The notes beneath the pieces were generated by a model. The model saw only the letters and a program-made list of their open reading frames with translations, had not been told where the DNA came from and did not search any database. From Neptunomonas antarctica (GTDB lineage: Bacteria > Pseudomonadota > Gammaproteobacteria > Pseudomonadales > Balneatricaceae), in NCBI RefSeq assembly GCF_001305295.1, contig NZ_LJSI01000054.1, positions 124,001 to 188,000 of the forward strand: 64,000 nucleotides of DNA, in the 5' to 3' direction. Positions 18,920 through 27,990 of this stretch are shown here, in pieces (position 1 is the first letter of the stretch; each line of letters opens with the position of its first letter). The translations under genes and the position numbers were made by a program.

Positions 18920-19723
18920 ATGACTGAGTTAATAACGACCGAGCTTATCGACATTGGCGTTAATCTGACAGATAAACGTTTTCGCCATGATATAGATGAG
19001 GTTATTGCCCGGGCAAAAGCATCGCGTATAAGCGCGATGCTCATTACGGGTACATCGCTGGAGTCGTCACGACAGGCCATTGCCCTCTGCAAGGAAAACC
19101 CTGGTTATCTTTATGCGACAACAGGTATTCACCCCCATGACGCTTCTTCCATGTCCGATCACACAATGGAGGAACTCTACAAGCTCAGCCAGCAGCCTGG
19201 TGTCGTTGCTATTGGTGAAACGGGCCTCGATTTTAATCGGAATTTTTCTACTCCCGAAGAACAGATAGCCGCATTTGAGCGGCAAATCGATCTGGCTATA
19301 ACAACGAAACTGCCGCTGTTTTTACACGACAGGGAAGCAACTGAGACACAAATCAAGATACTCAAACCTGTAATCCGGCAACTTGAAGGGGCCGTTATTC
19401 ATTGCTTTACCGGTGACAAAGCAGCCTTATTTGGCTATCTGGACTTAGGGCTTTATATTGGCATTACAGGCTGGATCTGTGATGAACGACGCGGACTGTC
19501 ACTTAAAGCACTTATAAAAGAGATCCCTCACGATAGATTACTACTTGAAACGGATGCTCCTTACCTGCTTCCGAGAGACCTGCCAATAAAGCCCAAAAAA
19601 GGCCGCAATGAACCCGTTTACTTGCATCATATTGCAAGGACGATTGCGCAGCTCCGAGGGATTACAATAGAAGAGTTATCGACCCAGACCACGAACAACA
19701 CCAAACGACTCTTTAACGTCTGA
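18920..19723 (+). CDS. TatD-family metal-dependent DNase
   Basis: A TIM-barrel metallohydrolase of 267 residues. Metal-binding signatures are visible: IDIGVNLTD at the start, TTGIHPHDA (His pair), VAIGETGLDFNRNF (Glu ligand), LPLFLHDREA, VIHCFTGD and LLLETDAPYLLP (final Asp). The wording is closest to TatD itself (3'-5' exonuclease acting in DNA repair and quality control) rather than YcfH or YjjV. It is 5 bp downstream of slt. No tatABC genes are present here, so it is not part of a Tat operon in this genome region. Confidence 0.92.
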   Translation: MTELITTELIDIGVNLTDKRFRHDIDEVIARAKASRISAMLITGTSLESSRQAIALCKENPGYLYATTGIHPHDASSMSDHTMEELYKLSQQPGVVAIGETGLDFNRNFSTPEEQIAAFERQIDLAITTKLPLFLHDREATETQIKILKPVIRQLEGAVIHCFTGDKAALFGYLDLGLYIGITGWICDERRGLSLKALIKEIPHDRLLLETDAPYLLPRDLPIKPKKGRNEPVYLHHIARTIAQLRGITIEELSTQTTNNTKRLFNV

Positions 19724-19761
19724 CGGTCTGTAACCCTTAGCCGCTAATCCATCAGTTATGA

Positions 19762-20001
19762 TTATTTATTAATGAAGAGCCGTAATTGATGAGCATCAAA
19801 CGGCCAGTCTAACTCTGCATTTGTTTGCTCGTTTTGTAACACAGGTATACGTTCGCCATAGGTTTCAAGTAATTGATCATCATAAGCAATATCAATCACA
19901 TCTATCTGATGCAGCCCAGGATCAAGACTGGAAACAAGCAACGCTTCTGCCTGCTCACACAGATGACAAGCTTGCGTACTAAAAAGTAAAAAACTCTTCA
20001 T
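19762..20001 (-). CDS. Glutaredoxin-like protein (YruB/DUF836 family)
   Basis: A 79-residue thioredoxin-fold protein with an N-terminal CHLC redox motif (Cys12 and Cys15) in LFSTQACHLCEQAEALL and the conserved RIPVLQ segment carrying the cis-proline. Short C-terminal half ends in WPFDAHQLRLFI. This small glutaredoxin-like family is common in gammaproteobacteria and has no firmly known partner. It is convergent with tatD and divergent from phaC. No extended operon is visible. Confidence 0.82.
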   Translation of the reverse strand: MKSFLLFSTQACHLCEQAEALLVSSLDPGLHQIDVIDIAYDDQLLETYGERIPVLQNEQTNAELDWPFDAHQLRLFINK

Positions 20002-20353
20002 AAAGCCTCAAAATTCAGTCGAATATTAGGATGTTTTTATACGGATTATGCCATTCCTGCTCACCTTACGCCTAGCCATCCATGCTAACCTTTCAGCCAG
20101 ATTAAGCGTTTAGTCATACTGATTGTTTTACAACATATCGACGCTATGATTGATGAGCATCATACAACTAAGCAAGGCTAAAGGACTATTATGATCTGTT
20201 GTATATGACTTGCATGCCTTGTAGTAGCAAGGATATGCTAAACGTCAGTAATTTTATTGTCACAGAAAACTGTAATCATTAATCTGGAAACGTCACATCG
20301 ACACCTAGGTATTAGCTGGGCAAATCAGCAGATTTCAGCATAAAGGTAGTTTC
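20002..20353. other. 352-bp region upstream of phaC
   Basis: No gene recognised. It contains the FNR-like box and -10 hexamer described separately (20150-20192); this would leave a leader of about 155 nt before phaC, in which I see no clear riboswitch-like fold. Confidence 0.5.
20150..20192 (+). promoter_or_regulatory. FNR/Anr-type box with class II -10 element upstream of phaC
   Basis: TTGATGAGCATCAT (20150-20163) matches TTGAT-N4-ATCAA at 9 of 10 defined bases. A -10 hexamer TATTAT at 20187-20192 places the predicted start near 20199 and the box centre at about -42, the class II activation position of FNR-family proteins. The regulator itself is encoded at 40455. Confidence 0.6.
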
Positions 20354-22099
20354 ATGGAAAAAAATATTAACGACAAGCTTACGAATCCTCAAGAGTTCAT
20401 TAACTACGTCAACCAGGAAACCCAAAAGCTTCTCGAAAACTATACCACTGCAGGTGGGGATGATGTTTTCAGCCAGTTCACTCAATCATGGTCTGAACTA
20501 GCAACACGCTCTGCTGAGGATCCAACGGTCTGGATCAAAGCAATCACAGATTACCAGCAAGCTCAAATGAGCATGTGGAAAAATTTGTTATCAGGACAGT
20601 CTGTTATAAAACCGGTTGCCGAACCGGCTAAAGGCGACCGCCGTTTTAATGCAGAAGAATGGTCAACAAGCCCGGTTTTCAGCTATATCAAGCAATCATA
20701 TCTGCTTGGCTCTGGTATGCTGCAGAATATGGCTTCTAAAGCTAACCTGTCTGAAACAGAACAACGTAAACTTGAGTTTTATACTCAACAGTACATTGAT
20801 GCAATGTCTCCTACTAACTTTGCTATTACTAACCCTGAAGTTTTACAGCAAGCTCTTGAAACTAAAGGCCAAAGTCTGGTAGATGGCTTACAGAACCTGC
20901 TCGGCGATATCGAGAAAGGCCGCATCTCGATGAGCGATGAAAGTGCTTTTGTTCTAGGCGAAAATATCGCTACGTCTGAAGGCGCTGTTGTTTTCGAAAA
21001 TGAGATGTTCCAACTGCTTCAGTACAAGCCGCTAACTGAACAAGTATTTGAAAAACCGACATTAATTGTCCCTCCTTGTATTAATAAATTCTACATTCTG
21101 GATCTTCAGGAACATAACTCCTATGTGAAGTTCTGTGTAGAACAAGGTCAAACGGTATTCCTGATCTCCTGGGTTAACCCGACTATTGAACAGGGTAATA
21201 TCAGCTGGGATAACTATGTAGGCGATGGTGTTCTAAAAGCCATTGACGTTGTTAAAGAGATTTCAGGTTCACCCAAAGTCAACACCGTCGCTTGGTGTAT
21301 CGGTGGTACGCTTGTTGCTTCAGCATTAGCTGTTCTTGCACACCGTAAGGATACCAGTGTTGCATCTGCTACCTTCCTGACAACACTGACCGATTTCAGG
21401 GACCCTGGTGATCTGTGTGTATTCCTCGACGAACAACAAGTCAAAAAACTAGAAACCAAGGTCAATAACCAGGGTTATCTATCCGGTAAAGAGCTTGCCA
21501 CTTCGTTCAACATGTTACGTTCGAATGACTTGATTTGGTCTTATGTAGTGAATAACTACCTGAAAGGCCAGACACCTCCTCCATTTGATATTCTATATTG
21601 GAATGGTGACTCAACTAATCTACCAGCAGAAATGTACACTTATTACATCACAAAGATGTATGTTGAGAATAAACTGGTAGAAAAAGATGCACTGACTATG
21701 TGCGGATCTCCAATTGACTTAGGACGTATCAAGACACCTTGTTACTTCCTATCTACTATTGATGATCACATCGCACCTTGGAAAGGCACCTATACAGGAA
21801 TGGAAAACTTCGGTGGCCCTATAGAGTTTGTTCTGGGTGCAAGTGGACATGTAGCCGGCGTTATTAATCCTGCGTCAAAAAATCGTCGAAACTACTGGGT
21901 TAAAGGCGAGCAAGGAAAAGGCTCTGACCATTGGCTCGACACAGCTGAAAGCGTTGAAGGTTCATGGTGGCCAAACTGGTCAGAATGGCATAAACGTCGT
22001 GCTGGCAAAAAAATTGATGCACCGAAAGAATATGGAAATGCAGAGCATAAAGCGATCGAAGCAGCGCCAGGCCGTTTCGTCACAGTTCGTATTGAATAA
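20354..22099 (+). CDS. phaC: Class I poly(3-hydroxyalkanoate) synthase
   Basis: Polymerises 3-hydroxyacyl-CoA into storage polyester on granule surfaces. The 581-residue protein has an N-terminal PhaC domain (about 70-240) and an alpha/beta-hydrolase core. The lipase-box equivalent AWCIGG carries nucleophile Cys315; the general-base pair is Asp471 in DDHIAPW and His499 in GASGHVAGVINP. Length and absence of a PhaE/PhaR partner indicate class I (short-chain monomers). phaA, phaB and phasin genes are not adjacent. A strong terminator follows, so it is monocistronic, and an FNR-like box precedes it. Confidence 0.95.
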   Translation: MEKNINDKLTNPQEFINYVNQETQKLLENYTTAGGDDVFSQFTQSWSELATRSAEDPTVWIKAITDYQQAQMSMWKNLLSGQSVIKPVAEPAKGDRRFNAEEWSTSPVFSYIKQSYLLGSGMLQNMASKANLSETEQRKLEFYTQQYIDAMSPTNFAITNPEVLQQALETKGQSLVDGLQNLLGDIEKGRISMSDESAFVLGENIATSEGAVVFENEMFQLLQYKPLTEQVFEKPTLIVPPCINKFYILDLQEHNSYVKFCVEQGQTVFLISWVNPTIEQGNISWDNYVGDGVLKAIDVVKEISGSPKVNTVAWCIGGTLVASALAVLAHRKDTSVASATFLTTLTDFRDPGDLCVFLDEQQVKKLETKVNNQGYLSGKELATSFNMLRSNDLIWSYVVNNYLKGQTPPPFDILYWNGDSTNLPAEMYTYYITKMYVENKLVEKDALTMCGSPIDLGRIKTPCYFLSTIDDHIAPWKGTYTGMENFGGPIEFVLGASGHVAGVINPASKNRRNYWVKGEQGKGSDHWLDTAESVEGSWWPNWSEWHKRRAGKKIDAPKEYGNAEHKAIEAAPGRFVTVRIE

Positions 22100-22117
22100 A
22101 TAATTAGTGCTTTATAA

Positions 22118-22146
22118 AAGCCTCTGCACTGCAGGGGCTTTTTTTT
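22118..22146 (+). terminator. Rho-independent terminator of phaC
   Basis: A 10-bp stem (AAGCCTCTGC with GCAGGGGCTT, one G-T pair), 3-nt loop and an eight-base T tract, 18 bp after the phaC stop. Confidence 0.88.
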
Positions 22147-22250
22147 GTTTTCACTTCTGTGGTTGCATTCACCTATCGCTACTCCTATGATCTCCTTCGC
22201 TTATTGGGATACTGCGTACCCATACTACTCGTCTTTTTTCAGAGATTTGA

Positions 22251-23603
22251 TTGTTGAAACAATACCGCCTCTGGCAGGAATCAAAAATCCTGCTGTCATT
22301 AGGCTTGCCTATTATGCTGACGCAATTAGCGCAGGCATCCATGGGTTTTGTCGACACCCTTATTGCAGGACAATACAGTACGCTTGATCTGGCGGCTGTC
22401 GCGCTTGGATCAAGCATCTGGCTACCTATTTTTTTAGCAGCCACGGGAATCCTGATGGCAACTACGCCGCTGGTCGCTTTTGCTATGGGGTCGGAACGAT
22501 CGGATAAAGTGCTGAGTATTTTCAGGCAAGGGATCTGGGTCGCATTAACGTTAGGCATAGTCAGCGTATTTTTATTAAATTCGACAACATGGATTCTTGA
22601 ATTCATGAAAGTCGAGCCTCATCTAGCCGCAAAAACACAAGCCTATCTGCACGCCATCTCCTGGGGATTTCCTGCTCTCATGCTTTACCAATTATTCAGA
22701 AGTTATTTTGAAGGACTCGGTAAAACACGCCCTGCCATGCATATTGCTTTTGCCGCATTACTACTTAACATACCGCTAAACTATATCTTTGTTTTCGGGA
22801 AATTGGGGATGCCCGAACTGGGCGCGGCAGGTTGTGGCTGGGCCAGCGCGCTGGTAATGTGGTTAATGCTGATCTGCGGCTGGTTAGCGCTGAAGCATAA
22901 ACCTCAACTGAAACTACCTCATGCAACTACGGCCAGATGGCTGGATATCGCCGCCCTTTTTAACTACCTGAAGCTTGGCGTTCCTATGGGCTTTGCCATC
23001 CTCATCGAAACCAGCATGTTTTCAGTTATTGCTCTACTACTTGCCCCATTAGGCACGGTTATCGTCGCAGCACACCAAATCACGATGACCTTTACCGGTT
23101 TGATTTTTATGATCCCACTCAGCATAGCCATGGCTTGTACCATTCGTATTGGTCAGCTATCGGGCGCAGCAAAACCGCATGATGCCTGGTTTAGCGCCAA
23201 GATAGGCGTACTGATTACCAGCAGTATTGCAGTGTTCACCAGCATCGCAATCTGGCTACTAGCCAGCCAAATTGCGCAAATTTTCACGACCGAAAAAAAT
23301 CTTATTGAGCTTGCCGCCAATCTATTATTGATTGCAGCGCTCTTCGGAATATCCGATGCGCTTCAAGTGACGGCGGCAGGCGCTTTACGCGGCTACAAAG
23401 ATACCAGCATTCCTCTACTCATTGTGTTTATCGCCTATTGGGGCATTGGCCTGCCACTAGGGTACATTCTAGGTCTTACCGATTGGCTTACGCCGGCCAT
23501 GGGCGCCGCCGGTTTCTGGTATGGCTTAGTTATCGGCCTCTCGGTATCCGCCGTATTATTACTTATCAGGCTCCGGCGTGTCGCGAAACAGTCCTGCCGT
23601 TAA
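22251..23603 (+). CDS. MATE-family multidrug/Na+ efflux transporter (NorM-like)
   Basis: A 450-residue inner-membrane protein with 12 TM helices in two six-helix halves, with the MATE signatures LGLPIMLTQLAQASMGFVDT, AGQYSTLDLAAVALGSSIW and, in the second half, PMGFAILIETSMFSVIALLL and AAGALRGYKDTSIPLLI. The start is a TTG at 22251; the next in-frame ATG (22314) would remove part of helix one. The gene overlaps the next by 26 bp, implying translational coupling to the DUF3080 lipoprotein. Substrates of this subgroup cannot be predicted. Confidence 0.9.
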   Translation: MLKQYRLWQESKILLSLGLPIMLTQLAQASMGFVDTLIAGQYSTLDLAAVALGSSIWLPIFLAATGILMATTPLVAFAMGSERSDKVLSIFRQGIWVALTLGIVSVFLLNSTTWILEFMKVEPHLAAKTQAYLHAISWGFPALMLYQLFRSYFEGLGKTRPAMHIAFAALLLNIPLNYIFVFGKLGMPELGAAGCGWASALVMWLMLICGWLALKHKPQLKLPHATTARWLDIAALFNYLKLGVPMGFAILIETSMFSVIALLLAPLGTVIVAAHQITMTFTGLIFMIPLSIAMACTIRIGQLSGAAKPHDAWFSAKIGVLITSSIAVFTSIAIWLLASQIAQIFTTEKNLIELAANLLLIAALFGISDALQVTAAGALRGYKDTSIPLLIVFIAYWGIGLPLGYILGLTDWLTPAMGAAGFWYGLVIGLSVSAVLLLIRLRRVAKQSCR

Positions 23604-24669
23604 TTTTTGCTTATATTTAGCGGCGCTACTTTTTCTCAGCGCCTGCAGCCGGGTGTCCGAAGAACAAACCCTGATGCAAACCTATGCCAATCGCGTCGCT
23701 TATGTGCTTGATGAGCCCCCACAATGGAACACCGAACAACTAACAATACCCGCGCTACCCGCCCAACGACAACGCTTTCAGAAAGCCACTGATATCAGTG
23801 AAGGATTACTTGATGTTCTCGATTTAGGGAGGTGCGACTTGCTATCATTAATTGCGTCAAGAAACAGCTCGCTAGGCAAACTGGCAGCCCCTTCGCAGAG
23901 GCTGAGCTACGAAATTCAATTCTATGTGAAAATTCGTCAATGCTTAACATTAGCTGTGAATGATCCAACGATAGAAGTTGATCTAAAAAAACGTATTGAA
24001 AAAATTGTTACTATCAAACGAGACAATATGCCTTTAATAGTCTGGAATGCCCTTTATACAGGCAAAGAGATTGATGCATCGCTTGCCATGAATCAGCCGC
24101 CCCTTCCTTTCATTCAATCAGACCATACGGCCACCCTACAGGCGCTGAAAAAATTATCCTTTATTGTGAGCAGCGTATTTCATCCGACCGAAACTACTGA
24201 AAAATCATTATTCGTTAACTTAAATAGCCTAGAGAAAAACTATGAGTCTATTTATCGTGACCCACTTGGCACCCCGTTATTAAAATCACTCGTATTACTT
24301 GAAACAACATTCAATAGCGTATCAGATAGTATTGACAACCGACTAGCACGCAGAGCCATGTGCTTTGATAACATGCGCAACCCACAGGCTGACGTACTCA
24401 AAAACGTCTTTTTAGAATATTACGCCCATCAAATTCAACCTTACATGGCTCAGGTTCAGCGTATTGGATATGAGTGGTTCAGCACCCATGAAAAAATGCT
24501 CTCTTTTTTGTCCGTACCAGAGGAAATTAAAAAATATACTGATCAGGTTTTCATGACGGATACTGACATCAGTGTCTGGAAACGCTATATTAGCGCCCGA
24601 AATAGACATACAGAGGCTTGGCATAGAATCCTTACACAATGCAATTTAATGCCTTCCCTATCCGACTAA
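23578..24669 (+). CDS. DUF3080 family lipoprotein
   Basis: A 363-residue predicted lipoprotein: signal peptide with lipobox LSAC (lipidated Cys near residue 22), followed by a largely helical periplasmic domain. The sequence RQRFQKATDISEGLLDVLDLGRCDLLSLIASRNSSLGK resembles DUF3080 proteins of Pseudomonas, Marinobacter and relatives, whose function is unknown. It starts at GTG 23578 inside the MATE gene and lies 73 bp before lapG, so it is placed between an efflux pump and the c-di-GMP adhesion switch. Whether it works with LapG/LapD is open. Confidence 0.78.
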   Translation: MSRNSPAVNFCLYLAALLFLSACSRVSEEQTLMQTYANRVAYVLDEPPQWNTEQLTIPALPAQRQRFQKATDISEGLLDVLDLGRCDLLSLIASRNSSLGKLAAPSQRLSYEIQFYVKIRQCLTLAVNDPTIEVDLKKRIEKIVTIKRDNMPLIVWNALYTGKEIDASLAMNQPPLPFIQSDHTATLQALKKLSFIVSSVFHPTETTEKSLFVNLNSLEKNYESIYRDPLGTPLLKSLVLLETTFNSVSDSIDNRLARRAMCFDNMRNPQADVLKNVFLEYYAHQIQPYMAQVQRIGYEWFSTHEKMLSFLSVPEEIKKYTDQVFMTDTDISVWKRYISARNRHTEAWHRILTQCNLMPSLSD

Positions 24670-24742
24670 AAAAATTCCACCTTGTAAAAGTGCACTATTT
24701 CTACCATGCTGAATCCACTACTTCTCCTGCACAGGGCACGCC

Positions 24743-25459
24743 GTGCTGAATAACCCCTTCTCCATTATCGAAAAGAGACGGCCCACATCGTTTAAAATCA
24801 GTGCATTCTGTTGTCTTTGCGTTGCGACTCTTTCCTTAACATTATCTATGCTTGCATTAAGTGAAATCAGCGTGCGGCTGACTAAAGCTTACATTCATCA
24901 GTTAGGTCAAAAGTACGGAGCCGAAGCAGAGCTGCGATTACAGGCATGGCAGAATCTAATGAATGATATAGCCAATAAGCCTGAAAAAGAAAAACTAAAG
25001 CAAGTTAACGATTTTTTTAATCAGGTCAGGTTTCTGGATGATATCAGCCATTGGAAGCAAAAAGACTACTGGGCTACACCGGTTGAATTTCTGATCAGTA
25101 ATGGCGGCGATTGCGAAGATTTTTCTATTGCGAAATACTACACTCTCAAGGAGGTTGGTGTAGATATGAACAAGCTAAGCATTTCTTATGTTAAAGCACT
25201 CAAACTAAATCAGGCGCATATGGTGCTGACATATTATGAGCAACCTAATGCTATTCCTGTTGTATTAGACAACCTGATTCCTGAAATAAAACCGGCGTCC
25301 CAACGCCCAGACCTACTGCATGTTTATAGCTTTAATGGTGACAATCTATGGCTTTCGAAAAAAGGCCGCAGAACCACATTAGTTGGAACATCAGATCGCC
25401 TGGGCCCTTGGGTACAGCTAAAATCGAGATTGGAAAATAATCGTGTTAATGTTAATTAA
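24743..25459 (+). CDS. lapG: Periplasmic transglutaminase-like cysteine protease LapG
   Basis: Cleaves the N terminus of giant RTX adhesins (LapA type) to release cells from biofilm when c-di-GMP is low; calcium-dependent, periplasmic. The 238-residue protein has an N-terminal hydrophobic segment (CCLCVATLSLTLSMLAL) and the BTLCP catalytic triad Cys124 (NGGDCEDF), His159 (NQAHMVLTYY) and Asp176 (VVLDNL); spacing is close to that of Pseudomonas LapG. Start codon is GTG. It is followed after 21 bp by lapD, the usual order. The adhesin substrate and its type I secretion genes are not in the window. Confidence 0.93.
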   Translation: MLNNPFSIIEKRRPTSFKISAFCCLCVATLSLTLSMLALSEISVRLTKAYIHQLGQKYGAEAELRLQAWQNLMNDIANKPEKEKLKQVNDFFNQVRFLDDISHWKQKDYWATPVEFLISNGGDCEDFSIAKYYTLKEVGVDMNKLSISYVKALKLNQAHMVLTYYEQPNAIPVVLDNLIPEIKPASQRPDLLHVYSFNGDNLWLSKKGRRTTLVGTSDRLGPWVQLKSRLENNRVNVN

Positions 25460-25480
25460 TCAGGGGTCAGGGAGATCTTT

Positions 25481-27424
25481 ATGTCTTTACTCAATCAGCT
25501 AACCGCCGCAGTCTTTGCTGTTTTGATTGGCCTAGTGTCAGGCACCCTTTACATCATGTCCGACAGTTCAAAAGAGATGTTGCTGCATCAATTAGAATCT
25601 CACGGACAGGACACAGCGACCCATTTAGGTTTGTATCTTGCTCCATACATGGCAGACGAAGACACTGCAATGATTGAAACCACAGTTAATGCAATTTTCG
25701 ACAGTGGTTTTTATCACAAAATTGAAGTCACGAATGCAGACCAAAAAACTCTTTTTTCTTCAACAACACCGGTTATCATTTCAGAAAAAGTGCCCCAATG
25801 GTTTCTCAAGCTGGTCCAAATAACACCGCCTTCTATGGAGCGGGAAATAAGCCATCAATGGCGTAAAGTCGGTAAAATTAAAGTTCAGAGTCGAGCAGGC
25901 TATGCCTATGAACAATTATGGAAAGGCGCTGAGAAAACACTTATTTGGTTTATTTCATTAGCACTTATTGCGGTATTGTCTCTTAGCTATTTATTAAGAC
26001 TTATCCTGCGTCCGCTAAAAGGCGTTGAAGAACAAGCAACCGCTTTATCTGAACGCAAATATGTTGAACAAAAACAGATACCTAAGACTCGCGAATTAAA
26101 AAACGTTGTTGAAGCAATGAACCGAATGGTTCGACGCGTACATCTAATGTTCGACGAGCAGAGTCGCCATATTGATGATCTGCGCAAAACCGCTTATCAA
26201 GACAACCTGACAGGCCTTGCCAATCAGCGGTCTACTCAGGCCCAACTGTGCGACTGGCTCGATTATCGCAAGGAGTTCGGCCCCGGTACCTGTATATATC
26301 TGCACATTCCCAATCTGCAGGCCCTTAATGAAAAGTTTGGTGAAGAAAAAGCCAATAACTTCCTGAGATATACGGCTAAACAGCTGGAAAATTTATCGAT
26401 ACGCTATCAGCCAAACATTGTCGGGCGTCTCTCTGGTGCTGATTTTATTGCTTTAATTCCAGAGACCGACGAAGAAACAATAAAATGTGAAATCACAAAA
26501 TTAAACCATACCATCAAAACCCGAGCCGATTTTGAAAACATTTCACCTGATCAGCCTGCTGTCCATATCTCTGTGACGCAGAGTACAGATGACACATCCG
26601 CCGCCCAACTGCTATCAGAAGCGAGAATTCTTGTCAGACAGGCAGCAATAGAAAAAACAGATATTCAGTTTCCAGAGCAATTTACCGGAACTCAGGTTGC
26701 ATCCAGTTCTTGGCAAGAACATGTGGCAAATGCCATTAATAATAAACAGGTCTTCCTACAGTTTCAGAAAGTCCTTTCTTCCACAGAAAAAAAACCTCTG
26801 CAACGTGAATTATTAGTGCGTATCTTAAACAGAGAGAACATTCCCTGTACTGCAAACGAATTTATACACGTAGTGAAAGAGCTGGGGCTAATTGAAGCGC
26901 TGGATAAAGCAGTATTAGAACGCGCCATCGAATATATCTCACATAACCCGACGAGCTCCCCCTTGACCGTCAATTTAACTCAGCAAACGATTCATACTGA
27001 AAATTTTGATAAATGGTTGCGAAGGAAGCTGGGTAAACATCCGCTGAAAGGCAAGTTAAATATTGAGATTAATGAAACCGCTGTTCTTAATGATGTTGAA
27101 CATATTGTTCGTTTTCGTGACCTTTTAAGAAAAAATAGTATCGGATTTGGTGTAGATAATTTTGGTATTCATCCAAGTGGTTTCAGCTATATTTATGCTG
27201 TCCAGCCAGATTATATTAAAATTGATGGCTCACTTATCAGGGAGGTAGACCATAGTGCTGAAGACCGTTTCTTTATCAGCAGCCTGATAACTGCAGTGCA
27301 TAGCCTGGGAATTGAAGTTTATGCTGAGCGTGTTGAAAAACAGAGTCAGGTTGAGCAGTTAATTCTGCTCAATATCGATGGGACTCAAGGATTCTTACAT
27401 GGCAGGCCAGAGGCTCTTGTATAA
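25481..27424 (+). CDS. lapD: c-di-GMP receptor LapD (degenerate GGDEF-EAL membrane protein)
   Basis: Inner-membrane receptor that sequesters LapG when bound to c-di-GMP. In 647 residues it has a TM, a periplasmic LapD/MoxY domain (about 25-150), a second TM (LIWFISLALIAVLSLSYLL), a HAMP linker, and GGDEF and EAL domains. Both catalytic motifs are degenerate: the GGDEF site reads SGADF, EAL reads ELL, and the DDFGTG loop reads VDNFGIH, so it should bind but not make or degrade c-di-GMP. That pattern, plus the adjacent lapG, identifies LapD rather than an active bifunctional enzyme. Confidence 0.93.
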   Translation: MSLLNQLTAAVFAVLIGLVSGTLYIMSDSSKEMLLHQLESHGQDTATHLGLYLAPYMADEDTAMIETTVNAIFDSGFYHKIEVTNADQKTLFSSTTPVIISEKVPQWFLKLVQITPPSMEREISHQWRKVGKIKVQSRAGYAYEQLWKGAEKTLIWFISLALIAVLSLSYLLRLILRPLKGVEEQATALSERKYVEQKQIPKTRELKNVVEAMNRMVRRVHLMFDEQSRHIDDLRKTAYQDNLTGLANQRSTQAQLCDWLDYRKEFGPGTCIYLHIPNLQALNEKFGEEKANNFLRYTAKQLENLSIRYQPNIVGRLSGADFIALIPETDEETIKCEITKLNHTIKTRADFENISPDQPAVHISVTQSTDDTSAAQLLSEARILVRQAAIEKTDIQFPEQFTGTQVASSSWQEHVANAINNKQVFLQFQKVLSSTEKKPLQRELLVRILNRENIPCTANEFIHVVKELGLIEALDKAVLERAIEYISHNPTSSPLTVNLTQQTIHTENFDKWLRRKLGKHPLKGKLNIEINETAVLNDVEHIVRFRDLLRKNSIGFGVDNFGIHPSGFSYIYAVQPDYIKIDGSLIREVDHSAEDRFFISSLITAVHSLGIEVYAERVEKQSQVEQLILLNIDGTQGFLHGRPEALV

Positions 27425-27430
27425 CTCCTG

Positions 27431-27456
27431 CAGAGCCTTATCTAACTAAGGCTCTG
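27431..27456. terminator. strong hairpin between convergent lapD and trxC
   Basis: Perfect 10-bp stem (CAGAGCCTTA with TAAGGCTCTG), 6-nt loop, 6 bp after the lapD stop. No T-run on the plus strand; probably serves the convergent gene ends as a bidirectional hairpin. Confidence 0.6.
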
Positions 27457-27478
27457 GCAATATACATTACTCCATAGA

Positions 27479-27913
27479 TTAAACAGACATCTGCAACCAG
27501 CGCATTAAGCTGGTTGCATCCACGGCTCCCGCCTGTCGTGCTATCTCTTTCCCATCTTTTATCATCAGTAACGTCGGTATGCTGCGGACCGCATATCGAG
27601 CCGCTAACGCTTGTTCTACTTCCGTATTCACTTTCACAAAACGAAACTTCGGTTCGAGTTGAGCAGCCACTTGAGTAAAAACCGGACCCATCATTTTGCA
27701 TGGACCACACCAGGGTGCCCAAAAATCAACGACAACAGGAATGTCAGTAGACTTTATCAGTTTATCAAACCGCGCAGCATCAAGCTCTACAGGCTTCCCT
27801 TGAAACAGCAGTTCTCGACATCGCCCACAAACAGGCTTATCAGACAACTTCTGAAAGGGAACACGATTGGGTGTTTGGCAAGACGGACAAGAAATTAGTT
27901 TAATCTGAGACAT
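27479..27913 (-). CDS. trxC: Thioredoxin 2 (TrxC) with N-terminal zinc finger
   Basis: A 144-residue cytosolic disulfide reductase. The N-terminal zinc domain has two CxxC pairs (CPSC and CGRC), followed by a thioredoxin domain with active site WAPWCGPCKMM and the cis-proline loop RSIPTLLMIKDG. The ATG at 27913 is preferred to an upstream frame extension: AGGG lies about 7 nt before it and it matches family length. That SD falls in one arm of an inverted repeat (27914-27969). Same strand as tusA and proQ; the three are probably one unit concerned with sulfur/redox handling and RNA binding. Confidence 0.94.
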   Translation of the reverse strand: MSQIKLISCPSCQTPNRVPFQKLSDKPVCGRCRELLFQGKPVELDAARFDKLIKSTDIPVVVDFWAPWCGPCKMMGPVFTQVAAQLEPKFRFVKVNTEVEQALAARYAVRSIPTLLMIKDGKEIARQAGAVDATSLMRWLQMSV

Positions 27914-27969
27914 AAAGCACCCTATATAAGAACCCTGTAACATAAGAACTTTTTAATATAAGGTGCTTT
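27914..27969 (-). promoter_or_regulatory. inverted repeat sequestering the trxC ribosome-binding site
   Basis: AAAGCACCCTATA (27914-27926) and TATAAGGTGCTTT (27957-27969) are complementary at 12 of 13 positions. In the trxC mRNA the arm next to the start codon contains the SD (AGGG), so pairing with the upstream arm would hide it. Function inferred. Confidence 0.45.
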
Positions 27970-27990
27970 ACTATGAATTCATAGTCGTAA

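Noticed and set aside
25481-27424. Active bifunctional cyclase/phosphodiesterase
   Set aside because: GGDEF reads SGADF and the EAL and DDFGTG sites are altered; context with lapG supports the receptor LapD.
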